Below are positions 7,920-13,274 of a stretch of 13,679 bases of DNA, in pieces; the stretch's first letter is position 1; each line of letters starts with the position of its first letter. Source of the stretch: Armatimonadota bacterium (GTDB lineage Bacteria > Sysuimicrobiota > Sysuimicrobiia > Sysuimicrobiales > Kaftiobacteriaceae); contig JAIBHM010000084.1 of NCBI GenBank assembly GCA_020028535.1, positions 1 through 13,679 on the forward strand, written 5' to 3'. The position numbers and the translations under genes were made by a program. Below the pieces are notes generated by a model that saw only the letters and a program-made list of their open reading frames with translations, had not been told where the DNA came from and searched no databases.

Positions 7920-9083
7920 AGACGCAACCCAGACGTCGCTGCCGACGTGGAGGACGACGGTGCGCCCCGCGGGTAGTGGAACACGCCCCACCCGGTTGCG
8001 TACGAGGGTGACGGCACGATCGGCTATCGCCTGCGCCTGGGCGCGATGATCATCGGTGCCGACGCCACCATTGGCGGCCGGGGGTCTCGCATAGCGCGCT
8101 TTCGCCCGCGCGATCCGAGCAGCGCTCGCCCGCAACGCCGATCGATCGAGGGTCCCATCTTCGACTGCGTGCCTCGCCGCTTCGATGGACGCCCACTGGT
8201 CATCGCCGGCCCCCAGGGCCATGACGACGTCCATCCCGGCCGCCAGAGCCCCGACGGCAGCGGCCCCCCTGCTCCAGCGCGCGGATATGGCCTTCATGTC
8301 CATCGAGTCGGTGAATGCCACGCCGTCGAAACCGAGCTCACTTCTCAAGAGCGTGGTAATGATCTTAGGGGAGAGGGTAGCCGGGCGCTCAGGATCAAGC
8401 GCGGGATACACGATGTGTGACGCCAGCATTCCGTGCGTACCAGCCTTGATGGCTTCCGCGAACGGCAGCAGCTCTTCGCGCCCCAGGAGGAGCCGGTCCT
8501 TTGTTACGACCGGCAGGTCCAGGTGCGAGTCAACAGGCGTCGCCCCGTGACCCGGAAAGTGCTTTGGAGTGATGAGGACGCCGGCATCCTGCGCTGCCTT
8601 GAGGTAGGCGACTCCCATTCTCGCGACCATGGCCGGATCGTCGCCATATGCCCGCACGCCGATGACCGGGTTGTCGATGTTCGTGTTGACGTCGAGCACG
8701 GGGGCATGGTTGGTGTTGATCCCAAGTCTGCGCAGTTCCAGCGCCGTGATGCGCCCCACTGTGGCCGCGTCCTCGAGCCTATCGGTAGCCCCGATCGCCA
8801 TGGCTCCGGGGAAGACCGTGAACCCCTCGACAAGCCGGTTCACCATCCCGCCTTCCTGATCGACGCTGATGATCAGTGGAGGTAACCCCGCCTTGGCGGC
8901 GAGTGACTGCAGGTCCGTGGTCAGCGCCCGGACCTGTTGGGTGGACCGGATGTTCTTATCAAAGAGGATGACCGCGCCGATGCGGCCCTCGCGAAGCATC
9001 CGTTCGAGTTCCGGGGTGATCTCCGGTCCAGAAAAGTCGACCATGAAGTGCTGGCCGATGAGGTCGGCAGCCTGCGCGATCAC
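7554..9083 (-). CDS. nagZ: Cytoplasmic GH3 beta-N-acetylhexosaminidase (NagZ-like)
   Basis: NagZ-type GH3 enzymes cleave beta-GlcNAc from chitooligosaccharides or muropeptides. The 509 residues have no signal peptide. Motifs in order are SVDQEGG (73-79), the N-acetylhexosaminidase signature KHFPGHGATPVDSH (174-187) with the Asp-His dyad D185/H187 serving as acid/base, and the nucleophile D259 in FTDSMDMKAI. A GH3 C-terminal domain follows at about 345-509, ending PLYPRGHAA, close to the usual family end. The start is GTG 9083 with SD AAAGGAG; the GTG overlaps the TGA of a short upstream ORF. DQEGGM replaces the common DQEGGR. It faces and overlaps the SIS gene. It probably processes sugar imported by the ABC system, though regulation is separate since it lies on another transcript. 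Physiological substrate (chitin or peptidoglycan fragments) cannot be decided here. Confidence 0.92.
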   Translation of the reverse strand: MIAQAADLIGQHFMVDFSGPEITPELERMLREGRIGAVILFDKNIRSTQQVRALTTDLQSLAAKAGLPPLIISVDQEGGMVNRLVEGFTVFPGAMAIGATDRLEDAATVGRITALELRRLGINTNHAPVLDVNTNIDNPVIGVRAYGDDPAMVARMGVAYLKAAQDAGVLITPKHFPGHGATPVDSHLDLPVVTKDRLLLGREELLPFAEAIKAGTHGMLASHIVYPALDPERPATLSPKIITTLLRSELGFDGVAFTDSMDMKAISARWSRGAAAVGALAAGMDVVMALGAGDDQWASIEAARHAVEDGTLDRSALRASAARIARAKARYARPPAANGGVGTDDHRAQAQAIADRAVTLVRNRVGRVPLPAGRTVVLHVGSDVWVASSPRLGAELSDMLPDVTIAAGAREVLEGSWDNVVVASLSWRSYLSVEIIQALHARFGERLVVVGAGNPYELLRFQMVDAYLAAYGPDPASMRAAAKVLSGRLEARGRLPVALPPLYPRGHAA

Positions 9084-9139
9084 AGCGACTCCTTTCCCTT
9101 GACGCGGCGCAGGTACTCGTCGCGTTTCAGCGTGCGCAT
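9080..9139 (-). CDS. Candidate 19-residue ORF coupled to nagZ
   Basis: ATG 9139 opens a frame encoding MRTLKRDEYLRRVKGKESL. Its TGA overlaps the nagZ GTG start as GTGA, the same junction type used elsewhere in this window. The peptide is very basic and helix-like. Only a weak SD (AGAGAAG) precedes it. It could be a leader peptide that delivers ribosomes to nagZ, a remnant of a lost upstream gene, or chance. I do not recognise the peptide. Confidence 0.35.
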   Translation of the reverse strand: MRTLKRDEYLRRVKGKESL

Positions 9140-9160
9140 GTGTTCAGCTTCTCTAGGGAG

Positions 9161-9213
9161 AAATAAAAAACCCGCCCGGGCGCCGGGACCGACAGCGACA
9201 CGAGCTGGGCGGG
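9161..9213 (-). terminator. Rho-independent terminator after the small membrane-protein gene
   Basis: On the minus strand CCCGCCC (9213-9207) pairs with GGGCGGG (9177-9171), followed at once by TTTTTTATTT (9170-9161). The loop of 29 bases is long but GC-rich and may fold further (CCCGG and CCGGG within it). It lies just downstream of the stop at 9224 and separates that transcript from nagZ. Confidence 0.75.
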
Positions 9214-9223
9214 GTGAAGGGTC

Positions 9224-9373
9224 TTAGACGACGGTTCTGCGGCCGGTGGCGAGGTTGTAGATCAGCAGGACCAGCGCGACCACCAGCAGCAGGTGGATCA
9301 GACTCCCTCCGACTTGAAAGCCGAAGCCGGCCAGCCAGAGGATGAGCAGGATGAGGAAGATCGTCCAGAGCAC
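9224..9373 (-). CDS. Lmo0937-family small membrane protein (DUF5670-like)
   Basis: A 49-residue protein starting LWTIFLILLILWLAGFG, with a second hydrophobic stretch IHLLLVVALVLLIYNL and the basic end ATGRRTVV. This two-helix layout is the pattern of Lmo0937-type membrane proteins, which are widespread and of unknown function. I take GTG 9373 as start because AAAGGAGG sits 7-8 bases upstream and the family begins at this point; the frame is open to an ATG at 9451, but those 26 residues are hydrophilic, overlap the upstream gene and look unrelated. It follows the coiled-coil protein gene by 29 bases on the same strand, so the two may share a transcript that ends at the terminator below. Confidence 0.8.
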   Translation of the reverse strand: MLWTIFLILLILWLAGFGFQVGGSLIHLLLVVALVLLIYNLATGRRTVV

Positions 9374-9402
9374 AGCGTCCCCTCCTTTCGGTTCGTGGTG
9401 TG

Positions 9403-9876
9403 TCAGTGTGCAGGTTGCTGGACGTTCAGCAGTCTGTAGGCTGCCTTGCACTCGCCGTCCACGTTGACCATGTAATACATCGCCCCATAGCTGTTGCCAT
9501 CAGCCATCGTCTGCAGCGCATAGAGCGCGCCGGTGAGGCAGGCCTGCATGGCCCGGAGGTCCTGCTGTTGGAGAGTGTTTGCCTCCTCGGCCTGCCGCAG
9601 CTGATCCGTGGTTTCCGCGAGCAGCCGCTGGGCTGTGCGCAGTGCTGCCTCAACAGCCTCGGTGCCCATCCGGGCTGCATCGGCCTCATCGCGCAGACGG
9701 TCCAGGTCGGCCGTCAGAGATGTAATCAGGGCATCGCGGTCGCGCAGCGCCGCCTCAGACTGTGCGGCTAATGCGTCTATCCGCGAAGCGCGCACGCCTC
9801 CCGAGCCCGCGAGGGCTCCGGCGCTCAGCGCCAGGACCGCGCAAAGAATCATCCATCCCGTTAGTGGTCCGCGCAT
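9403..9876 (-). CDS. Hypothetical exported coiled-coil protein
   Basis: A 157-residue protein of unrecognised family. Residues 9-24 form a hydrophobic signal or membrane anchor (MILCAVLALSAGALAG). Residues 30-110 are rich in Ala, Glu, Arg, Leu and Gln with heptad-like spacing, as in a coiled coil. The last 45 residues are more compact, with C113 (QACLTGALYALQ) and C143 (GECKAAYRLL) that could form a disulfide outside the cytoplasm. ATG 9876 lacks a good SD; the nearest one (GGAG) is about 25 bases upstream and better placed for a two-codon mini-ORF. An alternative start is the Met at residue 9. It diverges from queG. A role at the envelope is all the sequence supports. Confidence 0.7.
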   Translation of the reverse strand: MRGPLTGWMILCAVLALSAGALAGSGGVRASRIDALAAQSEAALRDRDALITSLTADLDRLRDEADAARMGTEAVEAALRTAQRLLAETTDQLRQAEEANTLQQQDLRAMQACLTGALYALQTMADGNSYGAMYYMVNVDGECKAAYRLLNVQQPAH

Positions 9877-9934
9877 GGTTGAGTCAGGTCATTTTTGCCC
9901 TTCTCCGGATGCTCGTAAACGACCGCGTCGGCGC

Positions 9935-9940
9935 TACAAT
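9935..9940 (+). promoter_or_regulatory. Candidate -10 element for queG (leaderless type)
   Basis: TACAAT (5 of 6 matches to TATAAT) lies seven bases before ATG 9948, so transcription would begin at or next to the start codon. I see no convincing -35 at 16-19 bases. The ATG at 9939 overlaps this element, which argues against it as start. Confidence 0.4.
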
Positions 9941-9947
9941 GGAGCGG

Positions 9948-11090
9948 ATGGAGACCATCTCATCGAGCCGGGTTAAAGCCCAGGCCCAGCTTCTGGGATT
10001 CGATCTCGTCGGCATCACCACGGCGGATCCGCTGGGAGAAGACGAACCCCGGTTGGCATCGTGGATCGCCGCGGGGATGCACGGCACGATGGAATACGTC
10101 GCCGAACATGCCCCTCGCGCGGCGCGACCGGCAGAGGTCGTAGAGGGAGCGAGGTCTGCCGTCGTCGTCGGGCTGGCCTACCAGTGGGATAACCAGGCGC
10201 CGGAGGACGATGCGCTCCGCGGGCGCGTGTCTGCCTATGCGGTGGGGACGGATTACCATCGGGTGATGGAAGAGCGGCTCGCGCATCTGAGCAAGTTTCT
10301 GCTGGAGGGCGGCGCAAGGGTGGCCCGGTACTACGTGGACACCGGACCGTTACTGGATCGCGCCCTGGCTCACCGGGCCGGCCTGGGATGGGTCGGAAAG
10401 AACACGCTGCTCATCACCAAGACCGGTCAGGGGTCCTATATCTTCATCGGGGAAATTCTCACCGATCTCGTGCTCGAGCCGGACGCGCCGGCCGAAGGCT
10501 CCTGCGGCCGCTGCCGTATCTGCCTGGACCAATGCCCGACCGGCGCCATCGTCGCACCGTTCGTCGTGGACGCGAGGCGCTGCATCTCGTATCTCACGAT
10601 CGAGCTTCGCGGCTCGATTCCTCGAGAGCTGCGGCCGTTGATGGGCACGTGGGTCTTCGGCTGTGACATCTGCCAGGACGTCTGCCCCCACAACACGCTC
10701 GTGAAGCGGGGCCTGCACGCCGAGTTCGCGCCGCGCCGCGACGTGCAATTCCCCGACCTGATCGAGCTGCTGCACATCGACGAGCGGACGTATCAGGAGC
10801 GTTTTCGTCACAGCGCGGTCAAGCGGGCAAAGCGGCAGGGGCTGCGGCGCAATGCCGCCGTCGCGCTCGGCAACCTGCGCGATGCCCGGGCGGTACCGGC
10901 GCTCGCGCGGGCGCTCGGCGACGGGGATCCTCTCGTGCGCGGCCACGCGGCGTGGGCGCTGGGGCAAATCGGCGGGTCCGAGGCGAAGACGGCTCTTGCT
11001 GCGCGGATGGCGATGGAGGATGACTCCGAGGTCCTGGCGGAGATTCGGCACGCCCTCGAAGCAGGCGCAGGCCCGGGCGCGGATCAGTGA
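9948..11090 (+). CDS. queG: Epoxyqueuosine reductase QueG
   Basis: Catalyses the last step of queuosine synthesis, reducing epoxyqueuosine to queuosine in tRNA, with cobalamin and two 4Fe-4S clusters. The 380-residue protein has the catalytic-domain motif YVDTGPLLDRALA (129-141), whose Asp (D131) is the expected active-site residue, then GLGWVGKNT (145-153). The ferredoxin cysteines are C186, C189, C192, C196, then C212 and C239, C242, C246 (CDICQDVCP). The C-terminus (about 295-372) is HEAT-like, with NAAVALGNLRDARAVPALARAL, as in long QueG proteins. ATG 9948 fits the family; ATG 9939 adds three residues, and the open frame back to 9762 lies over the divergent gene. No other queuosine gene is present. 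The end overlaps the convergent gene by 7 bases. Confidence 0.95.
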   Translation: METISSSRVKAQAQLLGFDLVGITTADPLGEDEPRLASWIAAGMHGTMEYVAEHAPRAARPAEVVEGARSAVVVGLAYQWDNQAPEDDALRGRVSAYAVGTDYHRVMEERLAHLSKFLLEGGARVARYYVDTGPLLDRALAHRAGLGWVGKNTLLITKTGQGSYIFIGEILTDLVLEPDAPAEGSCGRCRICLDQCPTGAIVAPFVVDARRCISYLTIELRGSIPRELRPLMGTWVFGCDICQDVCPHNTLVKRGLHAEFAPRRDVQFPDLIELLHIDERTYQERFRHSAVKRAKRQGLRRNAAVALGNLRDARAVPALARALGDGDPLVRGHAAWALGQIGGSEAKTALAARMAMEDDSEVLAEIRHALEAGAGPGADQ

Positions 11091-11527
11091 ACGGCGCGGC
11101 CCTCACGTTCGATTCGAGGGGTTGCCGGTAACATCTCTCGTTCCAGCAGCGGCTCGAGCCAGCGGTTCAGCCCGTTGAGCACGGCCCGCGCCGCGGCGGC
11201 GTACGCATGATCCGTGATTGGAGCCGTGCCGGAGAAGAAGACTTCCCGCTGGCCATCGTGCATCAGCATCGTCACCACGATGATCGGGTGGCGGCCGGTC
11301 CGGATCTCAGCGACGGAGTCGAGCGAGAAGAAAAACGCGCTGCCCGCAAACGCCGAGATCCCCCGCAAGGTCGCCTCTGCAACAGCACGCTGCCAGGCGT
11401 CCTCAGAGGCCTCGACGTGGGCCGACCCCGTGTGGAGGTCCTCGTTGAAGCTCAGCTTGACCCGGGCCTCCAGGCTCGGACCATCCGTACGAACCTCTAC
11501 CGATTCGAGTCTCAGTCGAGTCGTCAT
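11084..11527 (-). CDS. Hypothetical protein, possible LeuA-dimer-like fold
   Basis: A 147-residue soluble protein without signal peptide. It reads as two similar halves: a beta-rich stretch (TRLRLESVEV, then LEARVKLSF) followed by a helix (DAWQRAVAEATLRGI), then again beta (HPIIVVTMLMHDGQREVFFSG) and a helix (AYAAAARAVLNGLNRWL). The end GTAPITDHAYAAAARAVLNGLNR recalls the regulatory dimer domain of isopropylmalate/citramalate synthases (VDTNIVEASVKALLSALNR); this is resemblance by eye, not an assignment. ATG 11527 is chosen because the longer frame (to 11731) covers the neighbouring gene with low-complexity residues; AAGG lies very close to the ATG. It follows the secreted-protein gene by 56 bases and may share its riboswitch-controlled transcript. 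Confidence 0.7.
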   Translation of the reverse strand: MTTRLRLESVEVRTDGPSLEARVKLSFNEDLHTGSAHVEASEDAWQRAVAEATLRGISAFAGSAFFFSLDSVAEIRTGRHPIIVVTMLMHDGQREVFFSGTAPITDHAYAAAARAVLNGLNRWLEPLLEREMLPATPRIEREGRAVH

Positions 11528-11583
11528 GGCCTTATCGAATAGCCAAGCACGCGACGTGCCAGCGCCGGGGGCTGTCCGACGCG

Positions 11584-11961
11584 TTATCTGGGCTCCAGTG
11601 TGAACTCGATCGTCCCCCGCTGTCCGCTCTGGGCGCGAATCTGATAGTCGATGACATGGACACCCCGGCCGCCGCGCAGCACCGCCGTGGTCCCGTCGAT
11701 CTGCAGCCAGGTTCCGTTCTCCAGTCGCCACGCCACGCCGGCCGCGCTGGCGGAGACATGTGCGACCAGCGTCCAGGCCGTGTTGCTCTTCACGACCAGC
11801 CGGGCGCGATGGGGGGTGGAACCTGGAGTGACGGCAGCGCTGGTTGCGCCCTCCAGCACCTGGGTTGGGGGAACGGAGATCGTTACCAGGGTGGATCCGG
11901 TCTGCGCCGCGACGGGCGCAGCCGCCAGGAGTACGAGCAGAACAGCAATGACCGCCTTCAT
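11584..11961 (-). CDS. Secreted beta-rich protein of unknown function under c-di-GMP riboswitch control
   Basis: A 125-residue protein with a clear signal peptide (MKAVIAVLLVLLAAAPVAAQ, cleavage near residue 19-20, no lipobox). The mature 105 residues are Thr/Ser/Val-rich with alternating hydrophobic positions (STLVTISVPPTQVLEG, ARLVVKSNTAWTLVAHVSA, GTIEFTLEP) and no cysteine, suggesting a small beta-sandwich. I recognise no family. ATG 11961 has the strong SD AAGGAGAGG. That SD lies directly on the 3' side of the proximal GEMM-I aptamer, so expression should respond to c-di-GMP; such genes often concern surface attachment, matrix or motility, which is only an inference here. Confidence 0.85.
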   Translation of the reverse strand: MKAVIAVLLVLLAAAPVAAQTGSTLVTISVPPTQVLEGATSAAVTPGSTPHRARLVVKSNTAWTLVAHVSASAAGVAWRLENGTWLQIDGTTAVLRGGRGVHVIDYQIRAQSGQRGTIEFTLEPR

Positions 11962-11964
11962 CTT

Positions 11965-12060
11965 GTCCTCTCCTTCGGTAGCCCGGCTAACTCTGTTTCA
12001 GAGTCCCGTGGCTTTGCGTCCCCGCCTCACGACGGGTTTGCCGTTATCGGTATTGAGGAC
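11965..12060 (-). promoter_or_regulatory. Cyclic-di-GMP-I (GEMM-I) riboswitch, proximal copy
   Basis: Minus-strand RNA shows the GEMM-I core: GGCAAACC, a P2 hairpin CCCGUC-GUGA-GGCGGG closed by a GNRA tetraloop, then GGACGCAAAGCC. A P3 hairpin follows (ACUCUG-AAA-CAGAGU), then UUAGCCGGG and CUACCGAAGG. The conserved GACGCAAAGCC and AGCCGGG blocks are diagnostic of the class. An outer stem pairs GUCCUC (12060-12055) with GAGGAC (11970-11965). The latter overlaps the SD region of the 11584-11961 gene and ends 4 bases before its ATG, so folding should hinder ribosome binding. There is no terminator-like U run, which favours translational control. Confidence 0.92.
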
Positions 12061-12153
12061 TACCACAAACAACAATCCCCACCTTCGGCAACCCGGCTAA
12101 CTCCGATTCGGGAGTCCCGTGGCTTTGCGTCCCCGCCTCACGACGGGTTTGCC
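12001..12153. repeat. 42-bp perfect direct repeat forming the cores of the two riboswitches
   Basis: Positions 12001-12042 and 12112-12153 are identical, 111 bases apart. They cover the P2 hairpin and the ligand-binding core. The flanking P3 loops and outer stems differ between copies, so the identity reflects either recent duplication or strong constraint on the core. It is not a CRISPR: there are only two units and each folds as an aptamer. Confidence 0.9.
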
Positions 12154-12171
12154 TTTGTCGCTATGAGGATT
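12074..12171 (-). promoter_or_regulatory. Cyclic-di-GMP-I (GEMM-I) riboswitch, distal copy
   Basis: Second aptamer with the same core (GGCAAACC, P2 with GUGA tetraloop, GGACGCAAAGCC, AGCCGGG, then UUGCCGAAGG). Its P3 differs (ACUCC-CGAAUC-GGAGU). Inner closing bases GGCAA/UUGCC pair perfectly. An outer stem pairs AAUCCUC (12171-12165) with GGGGAUU (12080-12074), one G-U pair included. Thirteen bases separate it from the proximal copy's outer stem. It is upstream in the leader, so it can bind ligand independently of the copy that touches the SD. Confidence 0.92.
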
Positions 12172-12181
12172 ACAACCTAAC

Positions 12182-12190
12182 CGTATAGCA
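12182..12190 (-). promoter_or_regulatory. Candidate extended -10 promoter for the riboswitch leader
   Basis: On the minus strand TGC-TATACG (12190-12182) matches an extended -10 (TGn plus 4 of 6 of TATAAT). No good -35 is seen, which extended -10 promoters tolerate. Transcription would start near 12175, a few bases before the distal outer stem, so the RNA would begin almost exactly with the tandem aptamers. Confidence 0.4.
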
Positions 12191-12217
12191 ATTTCGGTGC
12201 CAGGACACTCCTACTTG

Positions 12218-12242
12218 ACTCCCCTAGCCTAATTTCGGGAGT
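12218..12242. repeat. Inverted repeat upstream of the riboswitch promoter
   Basis: ACTCCC (12218-12223) and GGGAGT (12237-12242) are perfect inverted arms 13 bases apart. The centre lies about 55 bases upstream of the predicted leader start, a position suited to an activator site; the minus strand also shares ACTCCCGAA with the distal P3. It lies in the 390-base non-coding stretch 11962-12352, which otherwise holds the riboswitches and two candidate promoters. Function is unproven. Confidence 0.3.
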
Positions 12243-12312
12243 TTAGAAGGGCCTGCTACCTATGATATCGGCTCTTCGCCCGGCTGACTTGAGCCCCGGG
12301 GGGCGGGCATCC

Positions 12313-12342
12313 TTGACGCCTGTTTGCGCCCGGCGGTATGGT
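12313..12342 (+). promoter_or_regulatory. Candidate promoter for the amidohydrolase gene
   Basis: TTGACG (12313-12318, 5 of 6 matches) is followed after 18 bases by TATGGT (12337-12342, 4 of 6). Transcription would start near 12349, leaving only about four bases before ATG 12353. The start is therefore nearly leaderless and the G-rich run before the ATG may not act as a ribosome-binding site. Confidence 0.4.
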
Positions 12343-12352
12343 GGGGGGTGCC

Positions 12353-13270
12353 ATGGCGATTATCGACAGCCACCTCCACCTGATTACCGCCGGGATGCTC
12401 CGGCGCCAGCGCGAGCGGATGCCTTCTTATAGAAAGAAGGCCGCAGACGCCGCCCGGATCCGCGGGAAGACTTTAGAAGAGCGCGTGAAAGAACTGGAGT
12501 CCCTGACCCTTGAGGATCACGCCAAGTCCTGGTTGGACGCATTCGATACGGCGGGGGTGGAGGCGGGGGGCTTCATCGCGGTCGGGGAAGGCAACGAGGA
12601 TCTCGGGCAGTTTGTCGCCTTGAACCCAAAGCGCCTCATCGGCTGGGGGTCTCTGTCAGACCCCAGGCACCCGGACGCGTGGAGGACCGTGTCCCGCTTC
12701 CGCAGCCTGGGCCTCAGCGGTCTGAAGCTCTATCCGCCTATCCAGCGCTTCCTCCCCAATGACCGCGCCCTCTATCCCATCTACGAAGCGGCTGCCGAAG
12801 CCGGTCTTCCGATCCTGTTTCACTTCGGGATCACCGTGGGCATGTTCTACGATCTCAGCTTCGCGAGCCCGCTGCCGCTCTCAGCCCCGGTAAAGGAATT
12901 TCCGGAGGTCACCTTTCTCATCGCGCACTTCGGCGCGGGGTTCTTCCGGGAGACGCTTTTCCTGGCCTACCACACAGAGAACGTGTGCGTGGACACCTCG
13001 GGGACCAACAACTGGCGCGACTACTACCCAGGGCAACCCCCCCTGGAGCAGATCTTCCGCGACGCGGTGCGTGCCTTCGGCGCCAAACGCATCCTGTTTG
13101 GGACCGACTCCACGGCGTTCGGCGGCTACCGCCATCACATCCTCAAGGAGCAGGTGGAGATCCTCAACCGGATCGAGCTGAGCGACGAGGACAGGGACGC
13201 GATCCTGGCCGGCAACGCGCGGCGCGTGCTCGGCCTGGCGGTAAACCCTGAGGGCACGCCACGCCTCTAA
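12353..13270 (+). CDS. Amidohydrolase-family (amidohydrolase_2-like) TIM-barrel protein
   Basis: Metal-dependent hydrolase or decarboxylase of the ACMSD-related amidohydrolase group. The 305-residue protein shows the N-terminal HxH metal motif (DSHLHL, H7 and H9), GLKLYPPIQRF (123-133), a histidine on a later strand (ILFHFGI, H157), LIAHFGAGF (H192), and the C-terminal aspartate in ILFGTDSTAFG (D252). All the usual ligands are present, so it is probably active. ATG 12353 is preferred over ATG 12338 because the protein then starts directly at MAIIDSHLHL. Residues 15-60 form an unusual charged insert (KKAADAARIRGKTLEERVKE). The following TPR gene starts 4 bases after the stop, so they are probably cotranscribed. 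The substrate cannot be inferred from this window. Confidence 0.88.
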   Translation: MAIIDSHLHLITAGMLRRQRERMPSYRKKAADAARIRGKTLEERVKELESLTLEDHAKSWLDAFDTAGVEAGGFIAVGEGNEDLGQFVALNPKRLIGWGSLSDPRHPDAWRTVSRFRSLGLSGLKLYPPIQRFLPNDRALYPIYEAAAEAGLPILFHFGITVGMFYDLSFASPLPLSAPVKEFPEVTFLIAHFGAGFFRETLFLAYHTENVCVDTSGTNNWRDYYPGQPPLEQIFRDAVRAFGAKRILFGTDSTAFGGYRHHILKEQVEILNRIELSDEDRDAILAGNARRVLGLAVNPEGTPRL

Positions 13271-13274
13271 TCAG

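Noticed and set aside
12001..12153. CRISPR-like repeat pair
   Set aside because: Only two units, no cas genes, and each unit is part of a GEMM-I aptamer.
11651..12180. Plus-strand open frames of 149 and 174 codons across the riboswitch region
   Set aside because: They read antisense through the secreted-protein gene and both aptamers, repeat the same peptide because the RNA cores repeat, and have no family resemblance.
12218..12260. A third, degraded GEMM-I aptamer
   Set aside because: Only a P3-like ACTCCCGAA stretch is shared; the GACGCAAAGCC core and P2 hairpin are absent.
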